Assembly (NCBI GenBank): GCA_937899715.1 | Contig: CALCNX010000089.1 | Coordinates: 38,063-102,062, forward strand | Direction: 5' to 3' | From: an uncultured bacterium | GTDB lineage: Bacteria > Bacteroidota > Ignavibacteria > Kapaibacteriales > UBA4661 | Length of the DNA stretch: 64,000 nucleotides | Part shown: positions 17,484 to 25,613 of the stretch, one piece after another | Numbering within the stretch: position 1 is the first letter of the stretch | Layout of the letters: each line of letters opens with the position of its first letter | The notes under the pieces: generated by a model | Seen by the model: the letters and a program-made list of their open reading frames with translations, nothing else | What the model was told of the DNA's origin: nothing | Databases searched by the model: none | Program-made: the position numbers and the translations under genes

Positions 17484-18857
17484 TCAACCAATCACCGGAC
17501 TATTTCGCTTGGAATAGTCCGGTATTGTTTCGGTCTGTATCTCATCGGGTCCGTGCTGTATTTTTTTAGTGAGCAAGTACATAAAAAGCACAAAGAGCAG
17601 CGCATAGACGAGCGTAAAAAGAATAAGCGAGAACAAGATTTGTTCAGCCTTGACGGACTTGGAAAGAGCATCACTTGTGCGGAGCAAGCCATAGACCACC
17701 CACGGCTGCCGCCCCATTTCTGCCGCAAACCACCCGCATTGATTCGCAAGTTGCGGCACAACCACCGCAAAGGCGTACGTCAGCATGAGCCATGAATACT
17801 GAAAGAGTTTCCCCCGCCACCACAGAAAAACGGAAAAAAGCGTCAGCCCAATCATAAACATTCCACTCGCTACCATGAGATGATAAAACTGGAAAACAGC
17901 GTTGATTTGCAACGGGCGGTCGTTTTTAGGGAAGGAGTTGAGACCTCTGACAGGCGTGGTGAAGTCTTGATGCAGAAGAAATGTCAGCCCCTTCGGAATA
18001 TACAAGCCCATTATTTGTTCGGTGCTTTGGTTCACATAGCCCATAAGGTACATATCGGCAACCGCCAAACTGTCGTAGTGTCCTTCAAAAGCCGCCAGCT
18101 TTGCGGGCTGGTTCACCGCCACACCGTCTGCGGAGCGATGTCCCGTGAAAAGCTGCGTCAAACCTGCTACCGTCGCTATCGCGAGCGCAATTTTGAATGC
18201 TTTTTGGGATAATTCCACGTGCCGCCGCTTCAGAATGTAGTACGCATGAACACTCAGCACCAAAAATGAACCCGCTAAAAAAGCTCCCACAATCACGTGC
18301 GAAAGCCTGTCCACCGACGACGGATTAAAGACCATTGCCCAAAAGTCCGTTATTTCCGCCCGTGCTTTCATGCCCTCGCCCACGATATGAAATCCCGCCG
18401 GCGTTTGCTGCCATGAGTTCGCAACCACAATCCAAATTGCCGAGAACATCGAACCAAGTGCTACCATCACCGTCGAAAAAAAATGTACTTTCGGGCTAAC
18501 GCGATTCCAACCAAAGAGCAAAACTCCCAGAAAACCTGATTCCAACGCAAACGCAAAAATACCTTCCGCCGCCAACGCTGAACCGAAAATATCTCCCACA
18601 TAGCGCGAATACGTCGCCCAGTTCGTACCGAATTCAAATTCCATCACAATCCCCGTTGCTACGCCGATGCCGAAGATGAGCGCAAAAATTTTTATCCAAA
18701 AGCGCGTCATCTGTTCGTATATTTTGTTGCCCGTTCGCAAATACAAGCCCTCCATTGCCACCAAGACCACGCCCAGCCCAATGCTGAGAGGCGGGTAAAT
18801 GTAATGAAAACTGATGGTAAAAGCGAATTGCACGCGGGCGAGAAGCTCTGCATCCAT
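17484..18857 (-). CDS. cydA: cytochrome bd ubiquinol oxidase subunit I
   Basis: CydA oxidises quinol and carries the haems of the high-affinity bd-type terminal oxidase. From ATG 18857 (MDAELLARVQFAFTISFHYI) the protein has 457 residues. The His of SFHYIYPP is the haem b595 ligand, the His of LSHVIVGAF and the Met of MVASGM fit the haem b558 ligands, and the GRQPW signature is intact. The Q-loop is short, as in CioA-type enzymes. The frame runs upstream to 19133, but that part has no membrane character. No cydB follows; the next gene downstream converges with this one. Subunit II must be elsewhere or absent. Confidence 0.92.
   Translation of the reverse strand: MDAELLARVQFAFTISFHYIYPPLSIGLGVVLVAMEGLYLRTGNKIYEQMTRFWIKIFALIFGIGVATGIVMEFEFGTNWATYSRYVGDIFGSALAAEGIFAFALESGFLGVLLFGWNRVSPKVHFFSTVMVALGSMFSAIWIVVANSWQQTPAGFHIVGEGMKARAEITDFWAMVFNPSSVDRLSHVIVGAFLAGSFLVLSVHAYYILKRRHVELSQKAFKIALAIATVAGLTQLFTGHRSADGVAVNQPAKLAAFEGHYDSLAVADMYLMGYVNQSTEQIMGLYIPKGLTFLLHQDFTTPVRGLNSFPKNDRPLQINAVFQFYHLMVASGMFMIGLTLFSVFLWWRGKLFQYSWLMLTYAFAVVVPQLANQCGWFAAEMGRQPWVVYGLLRTSDALSKSVKAEQILFSLILFTLVYALLFVLFMYLLTKKIQHGPDEIQTETIPDYSKRNSPVIG
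17494..17530 (+). terminator. terminator for the plus-strand T9SS-tailed gene, inside the cydA 3' end
   Basis: ACCGGACTATT (17494-17504) pairs with AATAGTCCGGT (17513-17523), followed by ATTGTTT. It lies 33 bp after the stop at 17461 and within the last codons of convergent cydA. Confidence 0.5.
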
Positions 18858-19023
18858 AGCGGTTTGGGGCGATAGTGGAAAATGTAATGCGGGTAGATTG
18901 GTACTAGATTGGTACAATTTCTCGGTTAATCTACGCAATTTGTCCCTTGATTTCAAGCAACGATTTCGCAAGTTGCAGTTCGCCACTTTCATCTCTTTTT
19001 GCTTCGATGTTGCCACATCAAGC

Positions 19024-20943
19024 ATGGAAACAAGCACCATCAAATGTATGAGTAAACCAACGTCGCTGTTCGACCGCATCCTGAGCGCCCTTTTTACGCG
19101 CCCTGCAAACGATTCTTCCCCAGCCAATGCCAAAGGCTACCGTGAGCGCTTTGTGGCTCTGCGCAATTTACCACGCTTTTTCGGCTTGATTTGGCAGGTT
19201 AGCCCGCCGATGATGCTCACGACCTCGCTTTTGCGCATACTGCGGGCATCGGTTCCTGTGCTGGCGCTCTATGTAGCGAAGTTAATTGTGGATGAAGTGG
19301 TGATGCTTACTCGCTTGCCAAATCAAAATACCGCCCATCTTTGGGAATTAGTTGCGTTTGAATTTGGGATTGCCGTTGCGTCGGATGCGCTGAATCGTGG
19401 AATCGCGCTTCTGGACAGCCTTCTGGGCGATTTATTCACCAATGCAACGTCCGTCCAACTCATGCACCATGCAGCTACACTGGACTTGGAGATGTTCGAG
19501 GATTCCAATTTTTACGACAAATTGGAAAAAGCCCGCAGGCAGACTACTTCGCGCATTTCGCTGATGACCCAAAGTCTCGCGCAAGCGCAGGATGCTGTTT
19601 CTATGCTGGTGTTGGCAGGGGGCTTGGTAGTGTTTTCCCCATGGCTTTTGGGACTGCTTTTGCTCACCGTGATTCCGGCGTTTATTGCCGAAACACGCTT
19701 CAACCAAAAGAGTTACTCGCTGATGAACTCGTGGACTCCCAAGCGGCGCGAACTCGATTATCTGCGCTACATCGGAGCCAGCGACGAGACGGCAAAAGAA
19801 ATCAAAATTTTCGGACTGGCTGGCTACCTTGCCGACCGTTACAAAACGATTGCCGACAGCTATTACGCGGAAAATCGTACTCTTGTAGTCAGACGTGCCT
19901 TCTGGGGCGGTGTTCTGGCAATGCTCGGTACAGCGGGTTATTACGCAGCATACATTTTCATTATTGCCCAAACGCTGCTTGGCAAGCTCTCTCTGGGCGA
20001 TATGACCTTTCTTGCGGGTTCGTTTCGGAGTATGCGCGGCACGCTGGAAGGCGTATTGGGGCGCTTTGCGAGTATTGCCGAAGGTGCATTGTATCTGCAA
20101 GATTTATTCGATTTTTTTGCTCTCAAGCCACGCATTGCACCTCAACTGCAAGCAGGTGATGCGCCTCTCATCGTGCTTCCGCGCCCCATCCAGCAAGGTT
20201 TTTTCTTTGAGAACGTTGGCTTTAAGTATGTGAATGCCGAGCGGTGGGCGTTACGCAACGTTTCCTTCACGCTCCGTGCGGGCGAAAAGTTGGCACTCGT
20301 GGGCGAAAATGGTGCAGGAAAAACAACGCTTGTCAAACTTCTGGCACGGCTCTACGACCCCACCGAAGGGCGAATTTTGCTGGATGGGCGTGACCTGCGC
20401 GAATATGACGTAAACGAATTACGTTCTGAAATCGGGGTAATTTTTCAAGATTTCATTCGCTACCAAATGCAAGCAGTGGTCAATATCGCCGTGGGGCGCA
20501 TAGACGAACGCGAGAACCAGCCACGCATAGACAACGCCGCCGCACAAAGCCTCGCCGACAGCGTGATTAAGCGCTTGCCCGAAGGCTATGACCAGATGGT
20601 GGGGCGCTATTTTCAGAAGGGCGTTGATTTGTCAGGCGGGGAGTGGCAGAAATTGGGCTTGGCACGAGCGTATATGCGGGATGCACAGGTGCTTATTCTG
20701 GACGAGCCGACAGCCGCGCTTGATGCCCGCGCCGAACATGAAGTATTTGAGCGATTCACCGAACTGACCGCCGGGAAAACTGCCGTTCTCATTTCGCACC
20801 GTTTCTCCACCGTCCGCATGGCTGATAGAATCTTAGTGCTGGAAGGCGGCACGCCCGTAGAGATTGGCTCGCACGAAGCACTTCTACACGCCGAAGGGCG
20901 TTATGCAGAGCTTTTCCGATTACAGCAAAAGGGCTATATGTAG
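19024..20943 (+). CDS. ABC transporter, fused permease and ATPase (exporter half)
   Basis: From ATG 19024 the protein has 639 residues. About five to six membrane helices occupy residues 50-360. The nucleotide-binding domain follows, with Walker A GENGAGKTT, the signature LSGGEWQKLGLARAYM, Walker B VLILDEPTAALD and the switch His in LISHRFSTVRMAD. This is the homodimeric exporter type (ABCB/ABCC-like); lipid, peptide or drug cargo cannot be decided. ATG 19048 is an alternative start. The reading frame extends back to 18814, but that part overlaps divergent cydA and has no family similarity. It has no obvious operon partner; pssA follows 133 bp later. Confidence 0.88.
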   Translation: METSTIKCMSKPTSLFDRILSALFTRPANDSSPANAKGYRERFVALRNLPRFFGLIWQVSPPMMLTTSLLRILRASVPVLALYVAKLIVDEVVMLTRLPNQNTAHLWELVAFEFGIAVASDALNRGIALLDSLLGDLFTNATSVQLMHHAATLDLEMFEDSNFYDKLEKARRQTTSRISLMTQSLAQAQDAVSMLVLAGGLVVFSPWLLGLLLLTVIPAFIAETRFNQKSYSLMNSWTPKRRELDYLRYIGASDETAKEIKIFGLAGYLADRYKTIADSYYAENRTLVVRRAFWGGVLAMLGTAGYYAAYIFIIAQTLLGKLSLGDMTFLAGSFRSMRGTLEGVLGRFASIAEGALYLQDLFDFFALKPRIAPQLQAGDAPLIVLPRPIQQGFFFENVGFKYVNAERWALRNVSFTLRAGEKLALVGENGAGKTTLVKLLARLYDPTEGRILLDGRDLREYDVNELRSEIGVIFQDFIRYQMQAVVNIAVGRIDERENQPRIDNAAAQSLADSVIKRLPEGYDQMVGRYFQKGVDLSGGEWQKLGLARAYMRDAQVLILDEPTAALDARAEHEVFERFTELTAGKTAVLISHRFSTVRMADRILVLEGGTPVEIGSHEALLHAEGRYAELFRLQQKGYM

Positions 20944-21076
20944 GAAAGAACGGTCACGCGCCGTCAACAAACGATATTTCCGCACACAAATTCGCAATTC
21001 TTGATTAAATTTGCCGTTGGCGCTGAACTCCGTTTGTTCTGCCGCCAACACCGCACGTTGATTGAAGGATGCTTGC

Positions 21077-21859
21077 ATGAGAAAAATACGCGTTACACGC
21101 TCCATTATTCCGAACCTCTTTACGCTCATGAACCTCTTCGGAGGCTTCATGGCGATTACGCGCATTGCATCGGGCGACCTCATGGCGGCGGCGGGATTTA
21201 TTGTGCTGGCGGGGATATTTGACGTGTTAGACGGCGCAGTTGCTCGTCTTACCAAGTCCACCAGTGAGTTTGGCGGTGAACTGGATTCGCTTTGCGATGC
21301 CGTTTCATTCGGTGTTGCTCCGGCGTTTATGGTCTATAAAGCGTATTTCCAGATGCAGGGCGATTTGGGTGCAGTCATTGCTTCGCTTCCGGCGCTTGCC
21401 GGTGTGCTACGTTTGGCTCGGTATAACATACAATCCGCAGGAAGCTCCGATAAACGCTATTTTCGCGGTATGCCTATTCCGGCAGGTGCATTGACGCTTC
21501 TTTCCTATACGCTATTTTATCATTTCGGCTCTCAAAGCCAGATGATTCCTGATGAATGGAAGCCGCTTGGCATGATGCTCGTTACAATCGCTGTGGCAGC
21601 GATTATGGTTAGCACCGTCAAGTATGATGCCGTTCCTACGCCGTCAGCAAGAGTTATTCGTGAGCGCCCCTGGGTGATGAGCTACTTTTTTCTTGGCGTT
21701 GTGCTGACGATTATTTCCAAAGGCGCATGGCTCTTCCCTTTTATGCTTTCGTATATTGTTATAGGGTTGGTGCGCAGCACGATTAATTTTTTCAGAACCT
21801 ATAACGACATCGAAGAAGATACTATCGAAGAAGAAGACGCAGACCCGTTTGACGTGTGA
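21077..21859 (+). CDS. pssA: CDP-diacylglycerol--serine O-phosphatidyltransferase
   Basis: PssA makes phosphatidylserine, the precursor of phosphatidylethanolamine, in the inner membrane. The CDP-alcohol phosphotransferase motif DG-AR-G-D-D is seen in DVLDGAVARLTKSTSEFGGE followed by LDSLCD. Around six to eight hydrophobic helices cover the rest of the 260 residues, and the tail is acidic (EEDTIEEEDADPFD). ATG 21077 is preferred, with AAGGA at 21065-21069 eight bases before it; a TTG at 21062 is less likely. No psd decarboxylase is in the window. Confidence 0.92.
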   Translation: MRKIRVTRSIIPNLFTLMNLFGGFMAITRIASGDLMAAAGFIVLAGIFDVLDGAVARLTKSTSEFGGELDSLCDAVSFGVAPAFMVYKAYFQMQGDLGAVIASLPALAGVLRLARYNIQSAGSSDKRYFRGMPIPAGALTLLSYTLFYHFGSQSQMIPDEWKPLGMMLVTIAVAAIMVSTVKYDAVPTPSARVIRERPWVMSYFFLGVVLTIISKGAWLFPFMLSYIVIGLVRSTINFFRTYNDIEEDTIEEEDADPFDV

Positions 21860-21974
21860 AAGCCTTTTTGCCTCGTGATAAAGTAGCTAGAGATTTTTGC
21901 GTTTGCCTGAGGAAAGTCGCATATTTGCGTTTGAGATATACACCATTAGACCTCATCTTTATAGGTTTTTCGAT

Positions 21975-22181
21975 ATGTTACAAACAGTTCAAGGCGTTCT
22001 GAACCCTGATGGCAATATTCTTCTGCTTGAGGAAGTTATTACTTCGCATCCGGTGAGAGTATTGGTAACAGTGCTGGACGACGAACCCAGCCTTGCCGTG
22101 ATGAGTGAGCAGTCGCTGGCTCAGGACTGGCTCAACGACGCAGAGGAGGAAGCATGGCTCCATCTTCAAGTGGCGCAATAG
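21975..22181 (+). CDS. antitoxin-like small protein, partner of a PemK/MazF toxin
   Basis: From ATG 21975 the protein has 68 residues. It begins with a beta-rich half (VQGVLNPDGNILLLEEVIT, HPVRVLVTVL) and ends with an acidic helical tail (LAQDWLNDAEEEAWLHLQ) of the kind found in antitoxins that precede PemK-like toxins. Its stop overlaps the toxin start by 28 bp, the usual sign of translational coupling. ORF starts further upstream (21897) would add unrelated residues. I infer that it neutralises the toxin and may repress the operon. Confidence 0.68.
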   Translation: MLQTVQGVLNPDGNILLLEEVITSHPVRVLVTVLDDEPSLAVMSEQSLAQDWLNDAEEEAWLHLQVAQ

Positions 22182-22504
22182 TGCTTGTGCAGTTTCCATT
22201 TTCCAATCTTGCACAATCGAAATTACGTCCTGCATTGGTGATGGCAGCATCGCACGTAAATGATTGGATTTTGTGCCAAATTACAAGCAATCCTTACGCT
22301 GACCCGCTAGCAATCGAAATTTTGAAGTCTGATTTTGCGATTGGTTCTTTACACCGCACAAGTTATGCTCGCCCCGATAAACTGTTTACTGCAAGCGAGC
22401 AAATTTTTACCGCAGAAGTCGGCAAACTATCAAAAACTAAATTTCTATCCATTGCTAATGCCGTTAAGCGCATTATTGATGAAGGAATCGTTATGTACCG
22501 ATAG
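22154..22504 (+). CDS. PemK/MazF-family toxin (endoribonuclease)
   Basis: The protein has 116 residues. GAIVLVQFPFSNLAQSKLRP at 7-26, LCQITSN in the middle, a DF-IGSLHRTSYARPDKLFT segment and the closing VGKLS match the PemK/MazF pattern, whose members cleave mRNA when not bound by antitoxin. The conserved Arg of the KLRPALV stretch and the ITS strand are present, so it looks active. It is encoded directly after and overlapping the small antitoxin gene at 21975. The toxin role is established for the family; activity here is inferred. Confidence 0.82.
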   Translation: MAPSSSGAIVLVQFPFSNLAQSKLRPALVMAASHVNDWILCQITSNPYADPLAIEILKSDFAIGSLHRTSYARPDKLFTASEQIFTAEVGKLSKTKFLSIANAVKRIIDEGIVMYR

Positions 22505-22562
22505 AATGCAAGTACATTTCAAGTAATCAACTCCTAATAACTAAAAAACGCACACAATCCAA

Positions 22563-22817
22563 ATGACCAACTACCGCGCCGCTATCCGTATTCAGCTCCG
22601 CAAACAAATCCTTGATGTGCAGGGTAAAACTGTCGAACACGCACTTCATTCACTGGCTTTCCAGAATATAAGCGATGTTCACATCGGCAAATATGTCGAA
22701 TTGACCGTAGCCGCAGCAAGTAAAGATGCGGCTTTGGAACAAGTCAAAGATGCTTGCTCCAAACTTATCGCCAACCCGATAATGGAAGATTTTCATATAG
22801 ACCTCGTGGAAGCATGA
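22563..22817 (+). CDS. purS: phosphoribosylformylglycinamidine synthase subunit PurS
   Basis: PurS is the small third subunit of the PurLQS form of FGAM synthase, the fourth step of purine synthesis. The 84 residues match throughout (RKQILDVQGKTVEHALHSL, IGKYVELTV, CSKLIANPIMEDFHIDLVEA). It is alone: no purQ, purL or purC lies nearby. The stop overlaps the start of the Rieske gene as ATGA at 22814-22817, so the two are co-translated although their functions seem unrelated. Confidence 0.93.
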   Translation: MTNYRAAIRIQLRKQILDVQGKTVEHALHSLAFQNISDVHIGKYVELTVAAASKDAALEQVKDACSKLIANPIMEDFHIDLVEA

Positions 22818-23272
22818 GTACGGCTCGTACCACCGAAGAACTTACTGAAAAACGGCGCTTCTTGAAACAGGTGCTCGTTGGTGCAAGCGCCGCATATATT
22901 TTTGCACCGCTCTATGCAGTCTGGCGCTATCTTGTGTCGCCTTCCGAAAAGCATGTACCGATTGCGCCGCTGACACTAAAATCCGATGAATTAGCGCAAA
23001 AGCGTTTCACCTTTCTGCGCTTTGGCGACAAAAACGTCATCGTTCGCCGCGACAATGACGCTTTGCGGGCATTCAATTTGCGCTGTACCCATGCGGGTTG
23101 CACGGTCGAATGGCAGAACGGGGCGCAAAAATTTGTCTGTAACTGTCATGGTGCAGAATTTCACGCCGACGGCACGGTGGCAAAACTCCCCGCCACAGAG
23201 CCTCTCGAAGAACTCACGATTCGCACCGACCAAGGTGTTGCAACGCTTTTCGACGAAGCAAAGCAGCGCTGA
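22814..23272 (+). CDS. Rieske [2Fe-2S] protein, membrane-anchored
   Basis: The protein has 152 residues. The N-terminus has an RRFLKQ motif followed by a hydrophobic helix (about 17-38), consistent with Tat-dependent export and an uncleaved anchor. The Rieske cluster ligands are CTHAGC and CNCHG, the two halves expected for a 2Fe-2S centre held by two Cys and two His; an extra Cys is present in each box, as in bc1-type Rieske proteins with a disulfide. No cytochrome b gene is next to it, so its electron partner is not shown. It starts within the purS stop codon. Confidence 0.9.
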   Translation: MSTARTTEELTEKRRFLKQVLVGASAAYIFAPLYAVWRYLVSPSEKHVPIAPLTLKSDELAQKRFTFLRFGDKNVIVRRDNDALRAFNLRCTHAGCTVEWQNGAQKFVCNCHGAEFHADGTVAKLPATEPLEELTIRTDQGVATLFDEAKQR

Positions 23273-23308
23273 AAAGCAGTGCGATGTTCCCCACAATAAT
23301 CCCGAAAT

Positions 23309-23635
23309 ATGGCAAAACTTACGTCACTATCGGACTTACAGGCGCTTCTGCCGGACGATTTTGTTCCACAGACTGAAGAGAAGCCCACGCTCAAACAAGG
23401 CTACGACGGCAAGGCGCAGCGCTTGCGTGTTACGACGGAAAAACGTGCAAACAAGACTGTTACACTCGTGCGTGGCTTTCAATCGAACCCCGAAGAGCTT
23501 AATGCACTCGTGGGAGCGCTCAAGAAGCAGTGTGGAGCAGGCGGACGTGTACTGGACAATGAAATCGAATTGCAAGGCGACCACCGCACAAAAGCCGCAT
23601 CATTCCTTGCGAAACAGGGCTTTGCTGTGCAATAA
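23309..23635 (+). CDS. SUI1/YciH-family translation factor
   Basis: The protein has 108 residues and carries one SUI1 domain: a lead segment with TLKQGYDGKAQRLRV, then KRANKTVTLVRGF, and a C-terminal KKQCGAGGRVLDNEIELQGD. This is the bacterial YciH form of eukaryotic eIF1, thought to influence start-codon fidelity. The gene is between the Rieske gene and a release-factor-like gene on the same strand with short gaps (36 and 27 bp), so the last two could be a small translation-related unit. Confidence 0.93.
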   Translation: MAKLTSLSDLQALLPDDFVPQTEEKPTLKQGYDGKAQRLRVTTEKRANKTVTLVRGFQSNPEELNALVGALKKQCGAGGRVLDNEIELQGDHRTKAASFLAKQGFAVQ

Positions 23636-23662
23636 TCTCTCCCATTTCCCCTTTTTGCTCCC

Positions 23663-24016
23663 ATGATTATTCTCCCCGAATCCGATGATACCTTGCTTCA
23701 CGAGTGTGAGATTCAAACGTTCCGTTCCGGCGGCAAAGGTGGGCAAAATGTCAATAAAGTCGAGACCGGAGTACGCCTCATACACCACCCAAGCGGTCTT
23801 ATTGCACAATCCACCACCGAGCGTAGCCAATATCTAAACAAAAAGCGATGCCTCAAAAAACTCCGTCTGCGTGCCGCAGCGCTGAATTATCGTGCACCGG
23901 AGCGCATTGCCACAAAGGTTCCCGGCTCTGCCAAACGCGAGAATCACAAACGCAAACGCCTTCAATCATCAAAAAAATCCCTCCGCAAGCGCCCCTCGTG
24001 GTCGGATGACGAATAA
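23663..24016 (+). CDS. release-factor-like protein with GGQ motif (ArfB-type)
   Basis: The 117 residues hold an RF-1 domain with GGKGGQNVNKVETGVRL, containing the GGQ tripeptide that triggers peptidyl-tRNA hydrolysis. The stop-codon recognition domain of RF1/RF2 is missing. A basic tail (RENHKRKRLQSSKKSLRKRP) follows, as in ArfB/ICT1, where it enters the empty mRNA channel. I infer a ribosome-rescue role. ArfB is usually slightly longer, so it could also be one of the short RF-like proteins of unclear function. Confidence 0.85.
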   Translation: MIILPESDDTLLHECEIQTFRSGGKGGQNVNKVETGVRLIHHPSGLIAQSTTERSQYLNKKRCLKKLRLRAAALNYRAPERIATKVPGSAKRENHKRKRLQSSKKSLRKRPSWSDDE

Positions 24017-24102
24017 GCGCAAAAGATACGAAAAGCCCTGGGGCTGCTCTTACTCAAGAATTATTGAAATCATCATGTTTTATCCGCAAACCTTCCGTTC
24101 CC

Positions 24103-25521
24103 ATGAGTCCCTTCCTTCCTCCCCAAATAGCTGTACTGTTTGCCTTGCTGCTTTTAGCAGGGTGCAATAAAACAAGCAAAGAAAGCGGTGCTGCCATGCA
24201 AGCTACAAATGACGACAAGCGGTATCTGCCGCAAAAATATGTTGAGCTTAAACACCCCGAATGGAGCAAGAATGCGACCATTTACGAGGTTAATTTGCGT
24301 CAGTACACGCCCGAAGGTACAATCAAAGCGTTTGAGACACATCTGCCGCGCTTAAAAGAATTAGGTGTAGATATTATTTGGCTCATGCCGATTCACCCGA
24401 TTGGCATAAAGAACAGAAAAGGAACGATGGGAAGTTATTATTCCGTCAAGGATTACTACGGCTTAAATCCTGAATTTGGGACAATGGATGAATTTAAGGC
24501 ACTGGTCAAAAAGATTCACTCTATGGGAATGTACGTGATTATTGACTGGGTTGCGAATCACTCCGCATGGGATAACTCCTTAGTCCAGGAGCATCCCGAA
24601 TGGTATTCAAAATCTATCGAAGGTCATTTTCAGCCGACACCGTGGTATGATTGGGAAGATATTATTGACTTCGACTACGAGCAGCCGGGCTTGCGGAAAT
24701 ACATGACTGGTGCTTTGAAGTATTGGGTAAAAGAAACCGACATTGACGGCTACCGATGCGACGTGGCGGGTTTTATTCCTGTGGACTTTTGGGATAATGC
24801 TCGCACGGAATTAGACCAAATCAAGCCTGTTTTTATGCTTGCAGAATGGGAATCACGCGACCTCCACAAAAAAGCCTTCGATATGACCTACGCTTGGAGC
24901 CTTTGGGACAAAATGCGTGATGCAACCACAGGCGGCAAGAACATTGACGGGCTGGTGGAATATATGGCGCACCATGTCAGCACATTCCCCGATGACGGCT
25001 ACCGCATGACCTTTACGGATAATCACGACAAAAACTCATGGGAAGGGAATCAGTACTCCAATTTCGGCGATGGACTGGAAGCCGCAATGGTATTTGCCTC
25101 GGTCGTGAGCGGAATGCCACTTGTTTATAGCGGACAAGAAGCAGGCTTAGGCAGGTCATTAGCATTTTTTGAAAAAGATACGATTCAGTGGAAATCGCAC
25201 CGAAACACGGAGTTGTACAAAACGCTATTCGCCCTGAAGCACAATAACCAAGCGCTCTGGAATGGCTCGCACGGCGGTGTGATGACGAGAATATATAACG
25301 ATAAAATGAAACAGGTGATTTCGTTTGCCCGCGAAAAAAATGGCGACAAAGTGCTGCCAATTATCAATTTCAGCGACAAGCCAGTAAACGTAATTCTGCA
25401 AACAAAGTACCACATCGGCACATATACCGACCTTTTCACCAATAAAAAATATGATCTGAAAGGGAACGATGAGATTGCGCTTGCTCCGTGGGGCTATCTT
25501 GTATTAACCCAAGACAAGTAG
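24103..25521 (+). CDS. GH13 alpha-amylase family lipoprotein
   Basis: From ATG 24103 the protein has 472 residues. The signal peptide ends in the lipobox LLAGC at about residues 18-22, so it is an anchored lipoprotein. The catalytic barrel shows all GH13 regions: the nucleophile Asp in DGYRCDVAG, the acid/base Glu in MLAEWES and the third Asp in FTDNHDKN, along with VIIDWVANHSAWD. A small beta C-terminal domain follows. It probably cleaves alpha-glucans outside the cytoplasm. The frame from 24064 (TTG) is not preferred because it precedes the signal peptide. A strong terminator follows. Confidence 0.92.
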   Translation: MSPFLPPQIAVLFALLLLAGCNKTSKESGAAMQATNDDKRYLPQKYVELKHPEWSKNATIYEVNLRQYTPEGTIKAFETHLPRLKELGVDIIWLMPIHPIGIKNRKGTMGSYYSVKDYYGLNPEFGTMDEFKALVKKIHSMGMYVIIDWVANHSAWDNSLVQEHPEWYSKSIEGHFQPTPWYDWEDIIDFDYEQPGLRKYMTGALKYWVKETDIDGYRCDVAGFIPVDFWDNARTELDQIKPVFMLAEWESRDLHKKAFDMTYAWSLWDKMRDATTGGKNIDGLVEYMAHHVSTFPDDGYRMTFTDNHDKNSWEGNQYSNFGDGLEAAMVFASVVSGMPLVYSGQEAGLGRSLAFFEKDTIQWKSHRNTELYKTLFALKHNNQALWNGSHGGVMTRIYNDKMKQVISFAREKNGDKVLPIINFSDKPVNVILQTKYHIGTYTDLFTNKKYDLKGNDEIALAPWGYLVLTQDK

Positions 25522-25552
25522 GATTGGAGTGCCGCGACAAAGGTAGCGCAAA

Positions 25553-25590
25553 AAAGGGCTTGCAGACAGCATCTGCAAGCCCTTTGCTTT
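25553..25590. terminator. bidirectional terminator between the GH13 gene and the T9SS protein
   Basis: AAAGGGCTTGCAGA (25553-25566) pairs perfectly with TCTGCAAGCCCTTT (25572-25585) across a five-base loop. A-rich and T-rich flanks serve both convergent genes. Confidence 0.85.
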
Positions 25591-25613
25591 GCCAATCATT
25601 TTTTGTCAATACG

